Assembly: GCA_016880375.1 (NCBI GenBank)
Contig: JAEHDO010000137.1
Coordinates: 1 to 12,490 of the forward strand
Reading direction: 5' to 3'
Source of the DNA: Betaproteobacteria bacterium
GTDB taxonomy: Bacteria > Pseudomonadota > Gammaproteobacteria > Burkholderiales > Rhodocyclaceae
DNA: 12,490 nt
Shown piece by piece: positions 7,136 to 12,490 of this stretch (position 1 is its first letter; every line of letters begins with the position of its first letter). The notes under the pieces are model-generated. The model saw only the letters and a program-made list of their open reading frames with translations. It made no database searches and had not been told where the DNA came from. A program made the translations under genes and the position numbers.

Positions 7136-7969
7136 CTACTCCTGATTATCGACGGCCGCCAGCACGGCCAGGGCATCCTTCGTCGCCGCAACGTCATGCA
7201 CGCGCAGGATTCTAGCCCCATTCCGCGCAGCGAGGAGCGCCGCCGCCACGCTCGCCGTGTCGCGCAGGCTGACTTTCCTGCCGGTTATTTCGCCGAGCAT
7301 GGACTTGCGCGACAGGCCCGCCAAAACGCAGGCGCCCAGATCGCAAAAGCGATCGAGCTGCCGCAGCAGGGCCAGGTTGTGGGCCAGCCGTTTGCCGAAG
7401 CCGAAGCCGGGATCGACGATGATGCGCTCCGTAGGTATGCCTGCCGCCTGCGCCGCGGCAACGCGCTGGGCAAGAAAGTCGTGCACTTCCGCCACCACGT
7501 CACCGTAGCGCGGATCGTCCTGCATGGTGCCCGGCTCGCCCTGCATGTGCATCAGGCACACGGCCGCCCCCGATTCTGCCGCCGCCTCCAGCGCCCCCGG
7601 CGCCCGCAGGGCGCCGATATCATTGATGATGGTGGTCCCGGCAGCCACGGCTCGGCGCATCACTTCGGGCTTCATCGTGTCGACCGATATCGTGATGCCG
7701 TCGCCGGCCAGCGCCTCGATCACAGGCAGGACGCGGCGCAACTCCTCTGCAGCAGATACGGCTTGCGCGCCCGGGCGCGAGGACTCGCCGCCGATATCGA
7801 GGATGTCGGCGCCCTCCTCCACCAGCTGCCTGCCGTGCGCGACAGCCCGCGCCGTATCGAAATGGCAGCCGCCATCCGAAAATGAATCCGGCGTGACATT
7901 GACGATGCCCATGACAAGGGGACGCTCTAGGGACAGGCGGAAATTGCCGCAAGCGAGGTATGCCGCCAT
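7136..7969 (-). CDS. folP: Dihydropteroate synthase
   Basis: FolP joins p-aminobenzoate to dihydropterin pyrophosphate in folate synthesis and is the sulfonamide target. The 277-residue TIM barrel has both family signatures, [14 protein letters not shown] (21-34) and [11 protein letters not shown] (58-68). It also has NDIGA (116-120), DPGFGFGK (186-193), SRKS (220-223) and RVHDV (256-260). The ATG at 7969 follows one base after the T tract of an 8-bp terminator hairpin, and no Shine-Dalgarno sequence is visible. An in-frame TGA five codons upstream excludes an earlier start. The next ATG (codon 20) would remove the first beta strand, which looks homologous ([14 protein letters not shown]), so 7969 is kept. 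Confidence 0.95.
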   Translation of the reverse strand: MAAYLACGNFRLSLERPLVMGIVNVTPDSFSDGGCHFDTARAVAHGRQLVEEGADILDIGGESSRPGAQAVSAAEELRRVLPVIEALAGDGITISVDTMKPEVMRRAVAAGTTIINDIGALRAPGALEAAAESGAAVCLMHMQGEPGTMQDDPRYGDVVAEVHDFLAQRVAAAQAAGIPTERIIVDPGFGFGKRLAHNLALLRQLDRFCDLGACVLAGLSRKSMLGEITGRKVSLRDTASVAAALLAARNGARILRVHDVAATKDALAVLAAVDNQE

Positions 7970-7970
7970 G

Positions 7971-7999
7971 AAAAAGCCGGATCAGTTGCCCGATCCGGC
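7971..7999 (-). terminator. Intrinsic terminator after ftsH, abutting the folP start codon
   Basis: On the minus strand GCCGGATC (7999-7992), an 8-nt loop and GATCCGGC (7983-7976) form a perfect 8-bp stem followed directly by TTTTT (7975-7971). It begins 20 bp after the ftsH stop, the usual position for a terminator of ftsH. The folP ATG (7969-7967) follows after one further base, so the hairpin and U-run occupy the whole folP ribosome-binding region. Confidence 0.85.
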
Positions 8000-8019
8000 A
8001 CCTTGCATGTCAGGCCGGG

Positions 8020-9897
8020 TTACGCCGGCGCAGCCGCGTTCGCAGCGCCCGGCGAATTATCTGCCGGCGTGCTGGCCGGCGGCGCGCTGCGCTTGGGCTC
8101 GCGCGGCGGCTTGCCAGCCATGATGTCGTTGAGCTGGTCGGCATCCAGCGTCTCCCACTCCAGCAAGGCCTGGGTCATGGTTTCAACCTTATCGCGGTTC
8201 TCCTCGATCAGGCGCCGCGCCAGGGCGTACTGCTGGTCGATGATGCGGCGGATCTCGGCGTCGACCTGCTGCATGGTCGCTTCCGACACGTTCTTGTGGG
8301 TGGTGATGGATCGCCCGAGGAAGACCTCACCCTCGTTCTCGCCATAGACCATCGGGCCGAGGGCATCGGACATGCCCCACTGCGTCACCATGCGACGGGC
8401 AATTTCGGTGGCCCGCTCGAAATCGTTGGAGGCGCCGGTCGTCATCTGGTTCATGAAAATCTCCTCGGCAATGCGTCCGCCGAAGAGCACGGCGATGGTG
8501 TTGAGCAGGCGCTCGCGATCCTGGCTGTAGCGGTCAGCCTCCGGCAACTGCATGGTGACGCCGAGGGCGCGGCCACGCGGAATGATGGTGACCTTGTGCA
8601 CCGGATCGGTCTTCGGCAGCAGCTTGGCGACCACCACGTGGCCCGACTCGTGATAGGCGGTGTTCCTGCGCTCCTCCTCCGGCATGACCATGGAACGGCG
8701 CTCGGCGCCCATCATGATCTTGTCCTTGGCGCGCTCGAAGTCTTCCATGTCGACCAGGCGCTTGTTGCCGCGCGCGGCGAACAGCGCCGCCTCGTTCACG
8801 AGATTGGCCAGATCGGCGCCGGAGAAGCCCGGCGTGCCGCGGGCGATGATGTCGGCCTTGACGTCGGGGGCAATCGGCACCTTGCGCATGTGCACCATGA
8901 GGATCTGCTCGCGGCCGCGGATATCGGGCAGCGGCACCACCACCTGGCGGTCGAAACGACCCGGCCGCAGCAGTGCCGGGTCGAGCACGTCGGGCCGGTT
9001 GGTGGCGGCAATGACGATGACGCCCGCCGTGCCCTCGAAGCCGTCCATCTCGACCAGCAACTGGTTCAGCGTCTGCTCGCGCTCGTCGTTGCCGCCTCCC
9101 AGCCCGGCGCCGCGCTGGCGCCCGACGGCGTCAATCTCGTCGATGAAGATGATGCAGGGCGCGCTCTTCTTGGCCTGTTCGAACATGTCGCGCACCCGCG
9201 CGGCACCGACGCCGACGAACATTTCGACGAAATCGGAACCGGAAATGCTGTAGAAGGGCACCTTGGCCTCGCCGGCGATGGCCTTGGCCAGCAGCGTCTT
9301 GCCGGTGCCGGGGGAGCCGACCATCAGCACGCCGCGCGGAATGCGCCCGCCCAGCTTCTGGAATTTGCCGGGGTCGCGCAGGAATTCGACCAGTTCGGCG
9401 ACTTCCTCCTTGGCCTCGTCGCAGCCGGCGACGTCGGCGAAGGTGATGGTGTTGGTCGATTCATCAAGAATGCGCGCGCGCGACTTGCCGAAAGAGAAGG
9501 CGCCCCCCTTGCCACCGCCCTGCATCTGGCGCATGAAGAAGATCCAGACGCCGATCAGCAGCAGCATCGGGAACCAGGAAACGAACAGGTTCATGAGGAA
9601 GGACTGCTCTTCGTCGGGCTTGGCCACGACCTTGACGTTATTCTTGAGCAGGTCGCTCACCATCCACAGGTCGGCCGGGGCGTAGGAGATGATCCTCTTG
9701 CCTTCATTGGTGGTCGCCTCGAGCGTGCGCCCCTGGATCACCACCTTGGCGATGCGCCCGGCTTTCACCTCGTCGAGGAACTGGGAGTATTCAAGCGTGT
9801 TCTGCGCCACCTGGCGCGTGCCGAACTGGTTGAAAACGGTCATCAGCACGACGCCGATCACCAGCCAGATTGCAAGATTCTTGAAAAGATTGTTCAA
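8020..9897 (-). CDS. ftsH: ATP-dependent zinc metalloprotease FtsH
   Basis: FtsH is the inner-membrane AAA+ protease that degrades damaged membrane proteins and short-lived regulators such as LpxC or sigma32. The 625-residue product has membrane helices at about 8-24 and 103-122 with a periplasmic domain between. Walker A is GSPGTGKT (194-201), the pore-loop Phe227 is in MFVGVG, and Walker B is FIDEID (251-256). Arginine fingers R311 and R314 are in RPGRFDR. The zinc site is HESGH (416-420), with Asp492 as the likely third ligand. A Pro/Ala-rich tail ends the protein. The start codon is TTG, chosen because [15 protein letters not shown] is the family N-terminus and AGGAG lies 4 nt upstream. 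It is followed by a terminator. Confidence 0.97.
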   Translation of the reverse strand: MNNLFKNLAIWLVIGVVLMTVFNQFGTRQVAQNTLEYSQFLDEVKAGRIAKVVIQGRTLEATTNEGKRIISYAPADLWMVSDLLKNNVKVVAKPDEEQSFLMNLFVSWFPMLLLIGVWIFFMRQMQGGGKGGAFSFGKSRARILDESTNTITFADVAGCDEAKEEVAELVEFLRDPGKFQKLGGRIPRGVLMVGSPGTGKTLLAKAIAGEAKVPFYSISGSDFVEMFVGVGAARVRDMFEQAKKSAPCIIFIDEIDAVGRQRGAGLGGGNDEREQTLNQLLVEMDGFEGTAGVIVIAATNRPDVLDPALLRPGRFDRQVVVPLPDIRGREQILMVHMRKVPIAPDVKADIIARGTPGFSGADLANLVNEAALFAARGNKRLVDMEDFERAKDKIMMGAERRSMVMPEEERRNTAYHESGHVVVAKLLPKTDPVHKVTIIPRGRALGVTMQLPEADRYSQDRERLLNTIAVLFGGRIAEEIFMNQMTTGASNDFERATEIARRMVTQWGMSDALGPMVYGENEGEVFLGRSITTHKNVSEATMQQVDAEIRRIIDQQYALARRLIEENRDKVETMTQALLEWETLDADQLNDIMAGKPPREPKRSAPPASTPADNSPGAANAAAPA

Positions 9898-9909
9898 ACG
9901 ACTCCTCTA

Positions 9910-9926
9910 TGGCCCGTCAGGGGCCA
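9910..9926 (-). promoter_or_regulatory. Hairpin in the ftsH leader next to the ribosome binding site
   Basis: On the minus strand TGGCCC, loop CTGAC and GGGCCA form a perfect 6-bp stem that ends 2-5 nt before the GAGGAG ribosome binding site of ftsH. No T tract follows, so it is not a terminator. It could tune translation from the TTG start; that role is inference. Confidence 0.5.
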
Positions 9927-9947
9927 GACATACAATACGACCGATGC

Positions 9948-9976
9948 ATTCTAAGACCGTTCCCTGCCCGGTGCAA
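9948..9976 (-). promoter_or_regulatory. Possible sigma70 promoter of ftsH
   Basis: The minus strand has TAGAAT (9953-9948; 5 of 6 to TATAAT) 17 bp after TTGCAC (9976-9971; 3 of 6 to TTGACA) in the 97-bp rlmE-ftsH gap. The -35 overlaps a small inverted repeat (CCGGT, 4-nt loop, ACCGG; 9968-9981). I do not see a clear sigma32 heat-shock promoter here. ftsH may also be read from upstream of rlmE. Confidence 0.4.
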
Positions 9977-9994
9977 ACCGGAGCAAGGCCGGGA

Positions 9995-10630
9995 TTACCC
10001 CTCCCGTGAATGGGGCCGGCAGCCCAGGCCAAGCAGATACACCTCACTGCTCCGGTCACGAGAGGATTTCGGCTTGCGCACGACCACTTTGTCGAAGGCC
10101 GCGAGCATCTTCTTGCGAACCGCATCGAAACCCGCACCCTGGAAAATCTTGACCAGAAAATTGCCCCCCGGTTTCAAGTGCCGTACGGCGAATTCCAGCG
10201 CCAGTTCGGCCAGATGCACTGAACGGGCCTGATCCGAAACGGCGATACCGCTAATGTTGGGGGCCATGTCGGAAATCACAAGGTCAACCGGCTGGCCGTC
10301 GAGCCGCAAAGTCAGTTCCGCCAGCACGGCATCCTCGCGAAAGTCTCCCTGGGCGAATTCCACCCCGGCCACCGGCGCCATCTCCAGCAGGTCGAGGGCC
10401 AGTATCCGGCCGCGCCCGCCGATTCGCTCCGCTGCCACCTGTGACCAGCTGCCGGGTGCGGCGCCCAGATCCACCACCCGCATGCCCGGCTTGAGCAGAT
10501 GGTCCTTGTCGTCGATTTCCATCAGTTTGAAGGCGGCGCGCGAACGCCAGCCTTCCATCTTCGCCCGCTGGACGTAGTGGTCGGTGACATGCTCGCGCAT
10601 CCAGGCCTTGCTGGTCTTGTGCTTCTTCAC
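9995..10630 (-). CDS. rlmE: 23S rRNA (uridine-2552-2'-O-)-methyltransferase RlmE (FtsJ/RrmJ)
   Basis: RlmE methylates the 2'-OH of U2552 in the A loop of 23S rRNA late in 50S assembly, using SAM. The 211-residue product has the RNA-binding N-terminus [16 protein letters not shown] and the SAM loop [10 protein letters not shown] (53-62). The full K-D-K-E catalytic set is present: K35 (AAFKL), D121 (SDMAPN), K161 (LVKIF) and E196 (SSEVYLL), each three below the E. coli numbering. The start is GTG at 10630, giving [15 protein letters not shown] as in relatives. The frame stays open to 10795, but that part lies opposite yhbY and is not RlmE-like. The ribosome binding site is weak. It precedes ftsH, the conserved pairing, and diverges from yhbY. 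Confidence 0.95.
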   Translation of the reverse strand: MKKHKTSKAWMREHVTDHYVQRAKMEGWRSRAAFKLMEIDDKDHLLKPGMRVVDLGAAPGSWSQVAAERIGGRGRILALDLLEMAPVAGVEFAQGDFREDAVLAELTLRLDGQPVDLVISDMAPNISGIAVSDQARSVHLAELALEFAVRHLKPGGNFLVKIFQGAGFDAVRKKMLAAFDKVVVRKPKSSRDRSSEVYLLGLGCRPHSREG

Positions 10631-10634
10631 CGCG

Positions 10635-10640
10635 TAAAAT
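10635..10640 (+). promoter_or_regulatory. Possible -10 hexamer for a leaderless yhbY transcript
   Basis: TAAAAT (5 of 6 to TATAAT) ends 6 bp before the first yhbY ATG at 10647, the spacing expected if transcription began at that A. No good -35 hexamer is visible at 16-18 bp. The site lies in the 16-bp gap between the divergent starts of rlmE and yhbY, so any promoter must overlap rlmE coding sequence. Confidence 0.3.
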
Positions 10641-10646
10641 TCGCCA

Positions 10647-11024
10647 ATGATGATCGAAATGACTTCCTTGCAACGCCGCGCCCTGCGCGCCCGCGCCCAC
10701 AGCCTGCTCCCCGTCGCCAGCATCAGCCAGAACGGGCTCAGTGATGCCGTACTGGCCGAAATCGACCGCGGCCTGAAGGCGCACGAACTCATCAAGGTGC
10801 GCGTCTATGGCGTCGAACGAGGCGAGCGCGAGGCGTTGCTCGCCGCGATCTGCAGCCGCCTGGAGGCCGCCCCCGTTCAGCACATCGGCAACATCCTGGT
10901 GGTCTATCGCGCCAACCCTGAGGTGCCGGCGAAATCTGCAAAACCGGCTAAAAACACCGCTTCGCGCGCCAAACCGAAATCTCCCGCCCGTACGGCTTCG
11001 CCGCGACAGCGCCTGAAAAAATAG
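10647..11024 (+). CDS. yhbY: YhbY family (CRM domain) ribosome assembly RNA-binding protein
   Basis: This is the only plus-strand gene. YhbY proteins carry a single CRM RNA-binding domain and associate with pre-50S particles. Family features seen are [18 protein letters not shown], the [20 protein letters not shown] segment, IKVRVYG and IGNILVVYR, spanning about residues 9-88. After that comes a basic, low-complexity tail of about 34 residues rich in Lys, Ala, Pro, Ser and Arg. This makes the protein about 125 residues, against roughly 97 in E. coli. Three in-frame ATGs exist (10647, 10650, 10659) and none has a Shine-Dalgarno sequence; homologues resemble a start at 10650 or just around it. 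It diverges from rlmE and converges with the DUF4149 gene. Confidence 0.88.
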   Translation: MMIEMTSLQRRALRARAHSLLPVASISQNGLSDAVLAEIDRGLKAHELIKVRVYGVERGEREALLAAICSRLEAAPVQHIGNILVVYRANPEVPAKSAKPAKNTASRAKPKSPARTASPRQRLKK

Positions 11025-11033
11025 TTCAGCGCT
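11008..11033. terminator. Hairpin spanning the convergent yhbY / DUF4149 stop codons; possible weak two-way terminator
   Basis: AGCGC(C)TGAA at 11008-11017 pairs with TTCAGCGCT at 11025-11033, giving nine base pairs with one bulged C and a 7-nt loop that contains the yhbY TAG. The right arm contains the DUF4149 stop read on the minus strand. There is no clear T tract on either side, so strong intrinsic termination is not shown. Confidence 0.4.
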
Positions 11034-11496
11034 CCCGTCCCTGCAACAGCACCAGGGCCGCACCCAGCAGGCTTTGCAGCACGTAGAGGCCGCCGGCGAC
11101 GCCATGCCATGCGGCGAAACGGCTTTTTACCGCGCTGTCCATGACGCTGTGAGGCCAGGCTTGGGCTTTCAACTGGGCGAGGACCGGCTGGATGCCGAAA
11201 TGGCCCACGAGTGTCAGCACCAGCATCGCCAGCACCAGCCAGAACGCCCCGGACCTGAACACGGCCTTGCCTCGTCGCAGCGAAAGATATGCCAGCAAAT
11301 AGGCTGCGCAGGCGATGCCCACCCCGGCGATGAGGCCGAAGAGGTTGCCCGCCACTTCACCGGCGAGGACACGGTCCTTCAGCGAGGCAAACAGCGCAGG
11401 AGCGGCTATGAAACCGATGGCCCAAAGCCCGCCGACCCACAGGGTAACGGCAAGGGAAAAGAAGCTTTCCGACAAGCGGCGCACGAATGCCTGCAT
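11026..11496 (-). CDS. DUF4149 domain membrane protein of unknown function
   Basis: The 156-residue product is very hydrophobic, with four likely membrane helices at about residues 11-34, 51-73, 84-104 and 128-151. Features seen are SLAVTLWVGGLWAIGFIAAPALF near the N-terminus, GHFGIQPVLAQL in the middle and FAAWHGVAGGLYVLQSLLG at the end. This pattern and its place beside greA match DUF4149 (TMEM205-like) proteins of betaproteobacteria, whose biochemical role is not established. The frame is open upstream into greA, but the ATG at 11496, 23 bp after the greA stop, gives the sensible membrane protein. The ribosome binding site is weak. It is likely co-transcribed with carB and greA. Its stop is 1 bp from that of convergent yhbY. 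Confidence 0.88.
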   Translation of the reverse strand: MQAFVRRLSESFFSLAVTLWVGGLWAIGFIAAPALFASLKDRVLAGEVAGNLFGLIAGVGIACAAYLLAYLSLRRGKAVFRSGAFWLVLAMLVLTLVGHFGIQPVLAQLKAQAWPHSVMDSAVKSRFAAWHGVAGGLYVLQSLLGAALVLLQGRER

Positions 11497-11519
11497 CTGG
11501 GTCCGGGGTACGGGAAACG

Positions 11520-11996
11520 TCAGAGGTAACGGACGTCGAGGACTTCGTACTCGCGCGTACCGCCCGGCGCCTTGACCTCGGCGATGTCGCCGGCGTACTT
11601 GCCGATCAGGGCACGCGCGATGGGCGAGGAGATGGAGATCTTGTTGTTCTTCAGGTCGGCCTCGTCTTCGCCGACGATCTGGTAAGTGACCTTGTTGCCG
11701 CTTTCCTGGTCTTCCAGGTCGACCGTGGCGCCGAAGACGCAACGGCCGTCGGCATCCAGCAACTGGGGGTCGATGATCTGCGCATTGCCCAGCTTGCCCT
11801 CGATTTCCTGCAGGCGTCCCTCGATGAAGCTCTGGCGCTCGCGGGCGGCGGCATACTCGGCGTTTTCGGAGAGATCGCCATGGGCGCGTGCCTCGGCGAT
11901 GGCAGCGACGACGTTTGGCCGGTCGACGGTCTTCAGGCGGTGCAGCTCCTGCCGCAGCATCTCCGCGCCCGCCTTGGTGATGGGAACCTTGCTCAT
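11520..11996 (-). CDS. greA: Transcription elongation factor GreA
   Basis: GreA rescues backtracked RNA polymerase by stimulating cleavage of the RNA 3' end through its secondary channel. The 158-residue product has the normal two-part build. An N-terminal coiled coil (about 8-75) has the acidic tip GDLSENAEY containing D41 and E44. A C-terminal FKBP-like domain has [21 protein letters not shown] and [14 protein letters not shown]. It starts 4 bp after the carB stop with a poor ribosome binding site, so translation may be coupled to carB. The carB-greA link is common in betaproteobacteria. Confidence 0.96.
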   Translation of the reverse strand: MSKVPITKAGAEMLRQELHRLKTVDRPNVVAAIAEARAHGDLSENAEYAAARERQSFIEGRLQEIEGKLGNAQIIDPQLLDADGRCVFGATVDLEDQESGNKVTYQIVGEDEADLKNNKISISSPIARALIGKYAGDIAEVKAPGGTREYEVLDVRYL

Positions 11997-12000
11997 ATGC

Positions 12001-12490
12001 TTATGCTAACTCGGAGTGAAGCGCCTGCAAGGAGTAGGTTTCCAGCTCCTCCAGGTGGCGCAGGCCGGCACAGGCGGCCCGGGCGCCCTCGATGGTCGTG
12101 TACAACGTAATGCGCTGCGCCAGGGCGCTGGTGCGGATGGAACGCGAGTCGGCGATGGCCTGGCGCTTCTCCTCGACCGTGTTGATGATCAGCACCACCT
12201 CGTTGTTCTTGATCATATCCACGATGTGCGGCCGGCCCTCGGCGACCTTGTTAACCACCGTCACCTTGAGTCCGGCGGCCTCGATGGCCGCACCGGTGCC
12301 GCGCGTGGCGAGCAGCGTGAAGCCAAGATCGTCCAGCTCACGCGCCACTTCGACGGCCTTGGTGCGGTCCTGTTCCTTGACCGAGATGAACACCTTGCCG
12401 GACTTGGGCAGCCTGGTGCCGCCGGCCAGCTGGGACTTGACGAAGGCCTCGGCAAAGGTACGGCCGACGCCCATCACCTCGCCGGTGGAC
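12001..12490 (-). CDS. carB: Carbamoyl-phosphate synthase large subunit, C-terminal part; gene enters from the right edge
   Basis: CarB makes carbamoyl phosphate from bicarbonate, ATP and ammonia passed from CarA, feeding pyrimidine and arginine synthesis. Only the last 162 codons are present. They begin in the end of the second synthetase domain ([16 protein letters not shown]) and continue through the methylglyoxal-synthase-like allosteric domain ([13 protein letters not shown] onward). Likely effector-binding residues are visible: the Thr residues of ATRGTGAA, the Lys of [12 protein letters not shown], and Asn/Thr of [12 protein letters not shown]. They correspond to the UMP/IMP site of the E. 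coli enzyme. The frame is open to the edge, so an internal Met near 12477 is not the start. greA follows after 4 bp. Confidence 0.96.
   Translation of the reverse strand, partial: STGEVMGVGRTFAEAFVKSQLAGGTRLPKSGKVFISVKEQDRTKAVEVARELDDLGFTLLATRGTGAAIEAAGLKVTVVNKVAEGRPHIVDMIKNNEVVLIINTVEEKRQAIADSRSIRTSALAQRITLYTTIEGARAACAGLRHLEELETYSLQALHSELA

Noticed and set aside
5655..7145. A 496-codon plus-strand open frame opposite glmM and part of dtd
   Set aside because: It is an antisense shadow; glmM on the minus strand has all four active-site loops.
8296..9954. A 552-codon plus-strand open frame opposite ftsH
   Set aside because: It is antisense to an intact ftsH with every catalytic motif, and its low-complexity His/Gly/Asp-rich translation shows no family features.
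10631..10795. A 55-codon upstream extension of rlmE
   Set aside because: It overlaps yhbY on the other strand and has no RlmE similarity; the GTG at 10630 gives the usual length and N-terminus.
1..12490. Phage, transposon, defence system or CRISPR content
   Set aside because: Every minus-strand gene and yhbY belongs to conserved chromosomal families (one of unknown function), spacers are short, and no integrase, transposase, spaced direct-repeat array or attachment-site duplication of the tRNA end is visible.

Overview
The window reads as a chromosomal housekeeping segment of a GC-rich betaproteobacterium. The order Rhodocyclales (Azoarcus/Dechloromonas-type relatives) is a plausible but unproven guess. 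The evidence is the style of the proteins (NuoA-F, FtsH starting MNNLFKN, a DUF4149 protein beside greA) and the gene order carB-greA-DUF4149 / yhbY / rlmE-ftsH-folP-glmM / tpiA-secG-tRNA-Leu-nuoABCDEF. Parts of this order (yhbY, rlmE-ftsH-folP-glmM, secG, tRNA-Leu(GAG)) are also shared with E. coli. Every gene except yhbY is on the minus strand, so the window is best read from right to left. I see no mobile element, prophage, CRISPR array or foreign-looking gene.

Right to left: the 3' end of carB (pyrimidine/arginine precursor synthesis) is followed 4 bp later by greA (transcript cleavage factor) and then by a four-helix DUF4149 membrane protein. That protein's stop lies 1 bp from the stop of the convergent gene yhbY (ribosome-associated RNA-binding protein). 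yhbY diverges from rlmE (23S rRNA U2552 2'-O-methyltransferase). After rlmE comes ftsH (membrane AAA+ protease, TTG start), which has a candidate promoter and a leader hairpin of its own. A clear intrinsic terminator follows ftsH and abuts the ATG of folP (dihydropteroate synthase). Next are glmM (phosphoglucosamine mutase) and dtd (D-aminoacyl-tRNA deacylase), tightly packed.

A good sigma70-type promoter then precedes tpiA (triosephosphate isomerase) and secG (Sec translocon subunit). A class II tRNA-Leu(GAG) follows, then a modest terminator/attenuator, then the start of the complex I operon nuoA-B-C-D-E-F (nuoF runs off the left edge). The nuo genes are tightly packed except for a 138-bp spacer between nuoC and nuoD that holds hairpins and a phased short repeat.

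The genes cover respiration, protein export and quality control, cell-wall precursor supply, folate synthesis, translation fidelity and ribosome maturation. I found no new system. The points worth a second look are regulatory: the terminator fused to the folP start, the structured nuoC-nuoD spacer, the attenuator between the tRNA and nuoA, the ftsH leader, and the yhbY ends.
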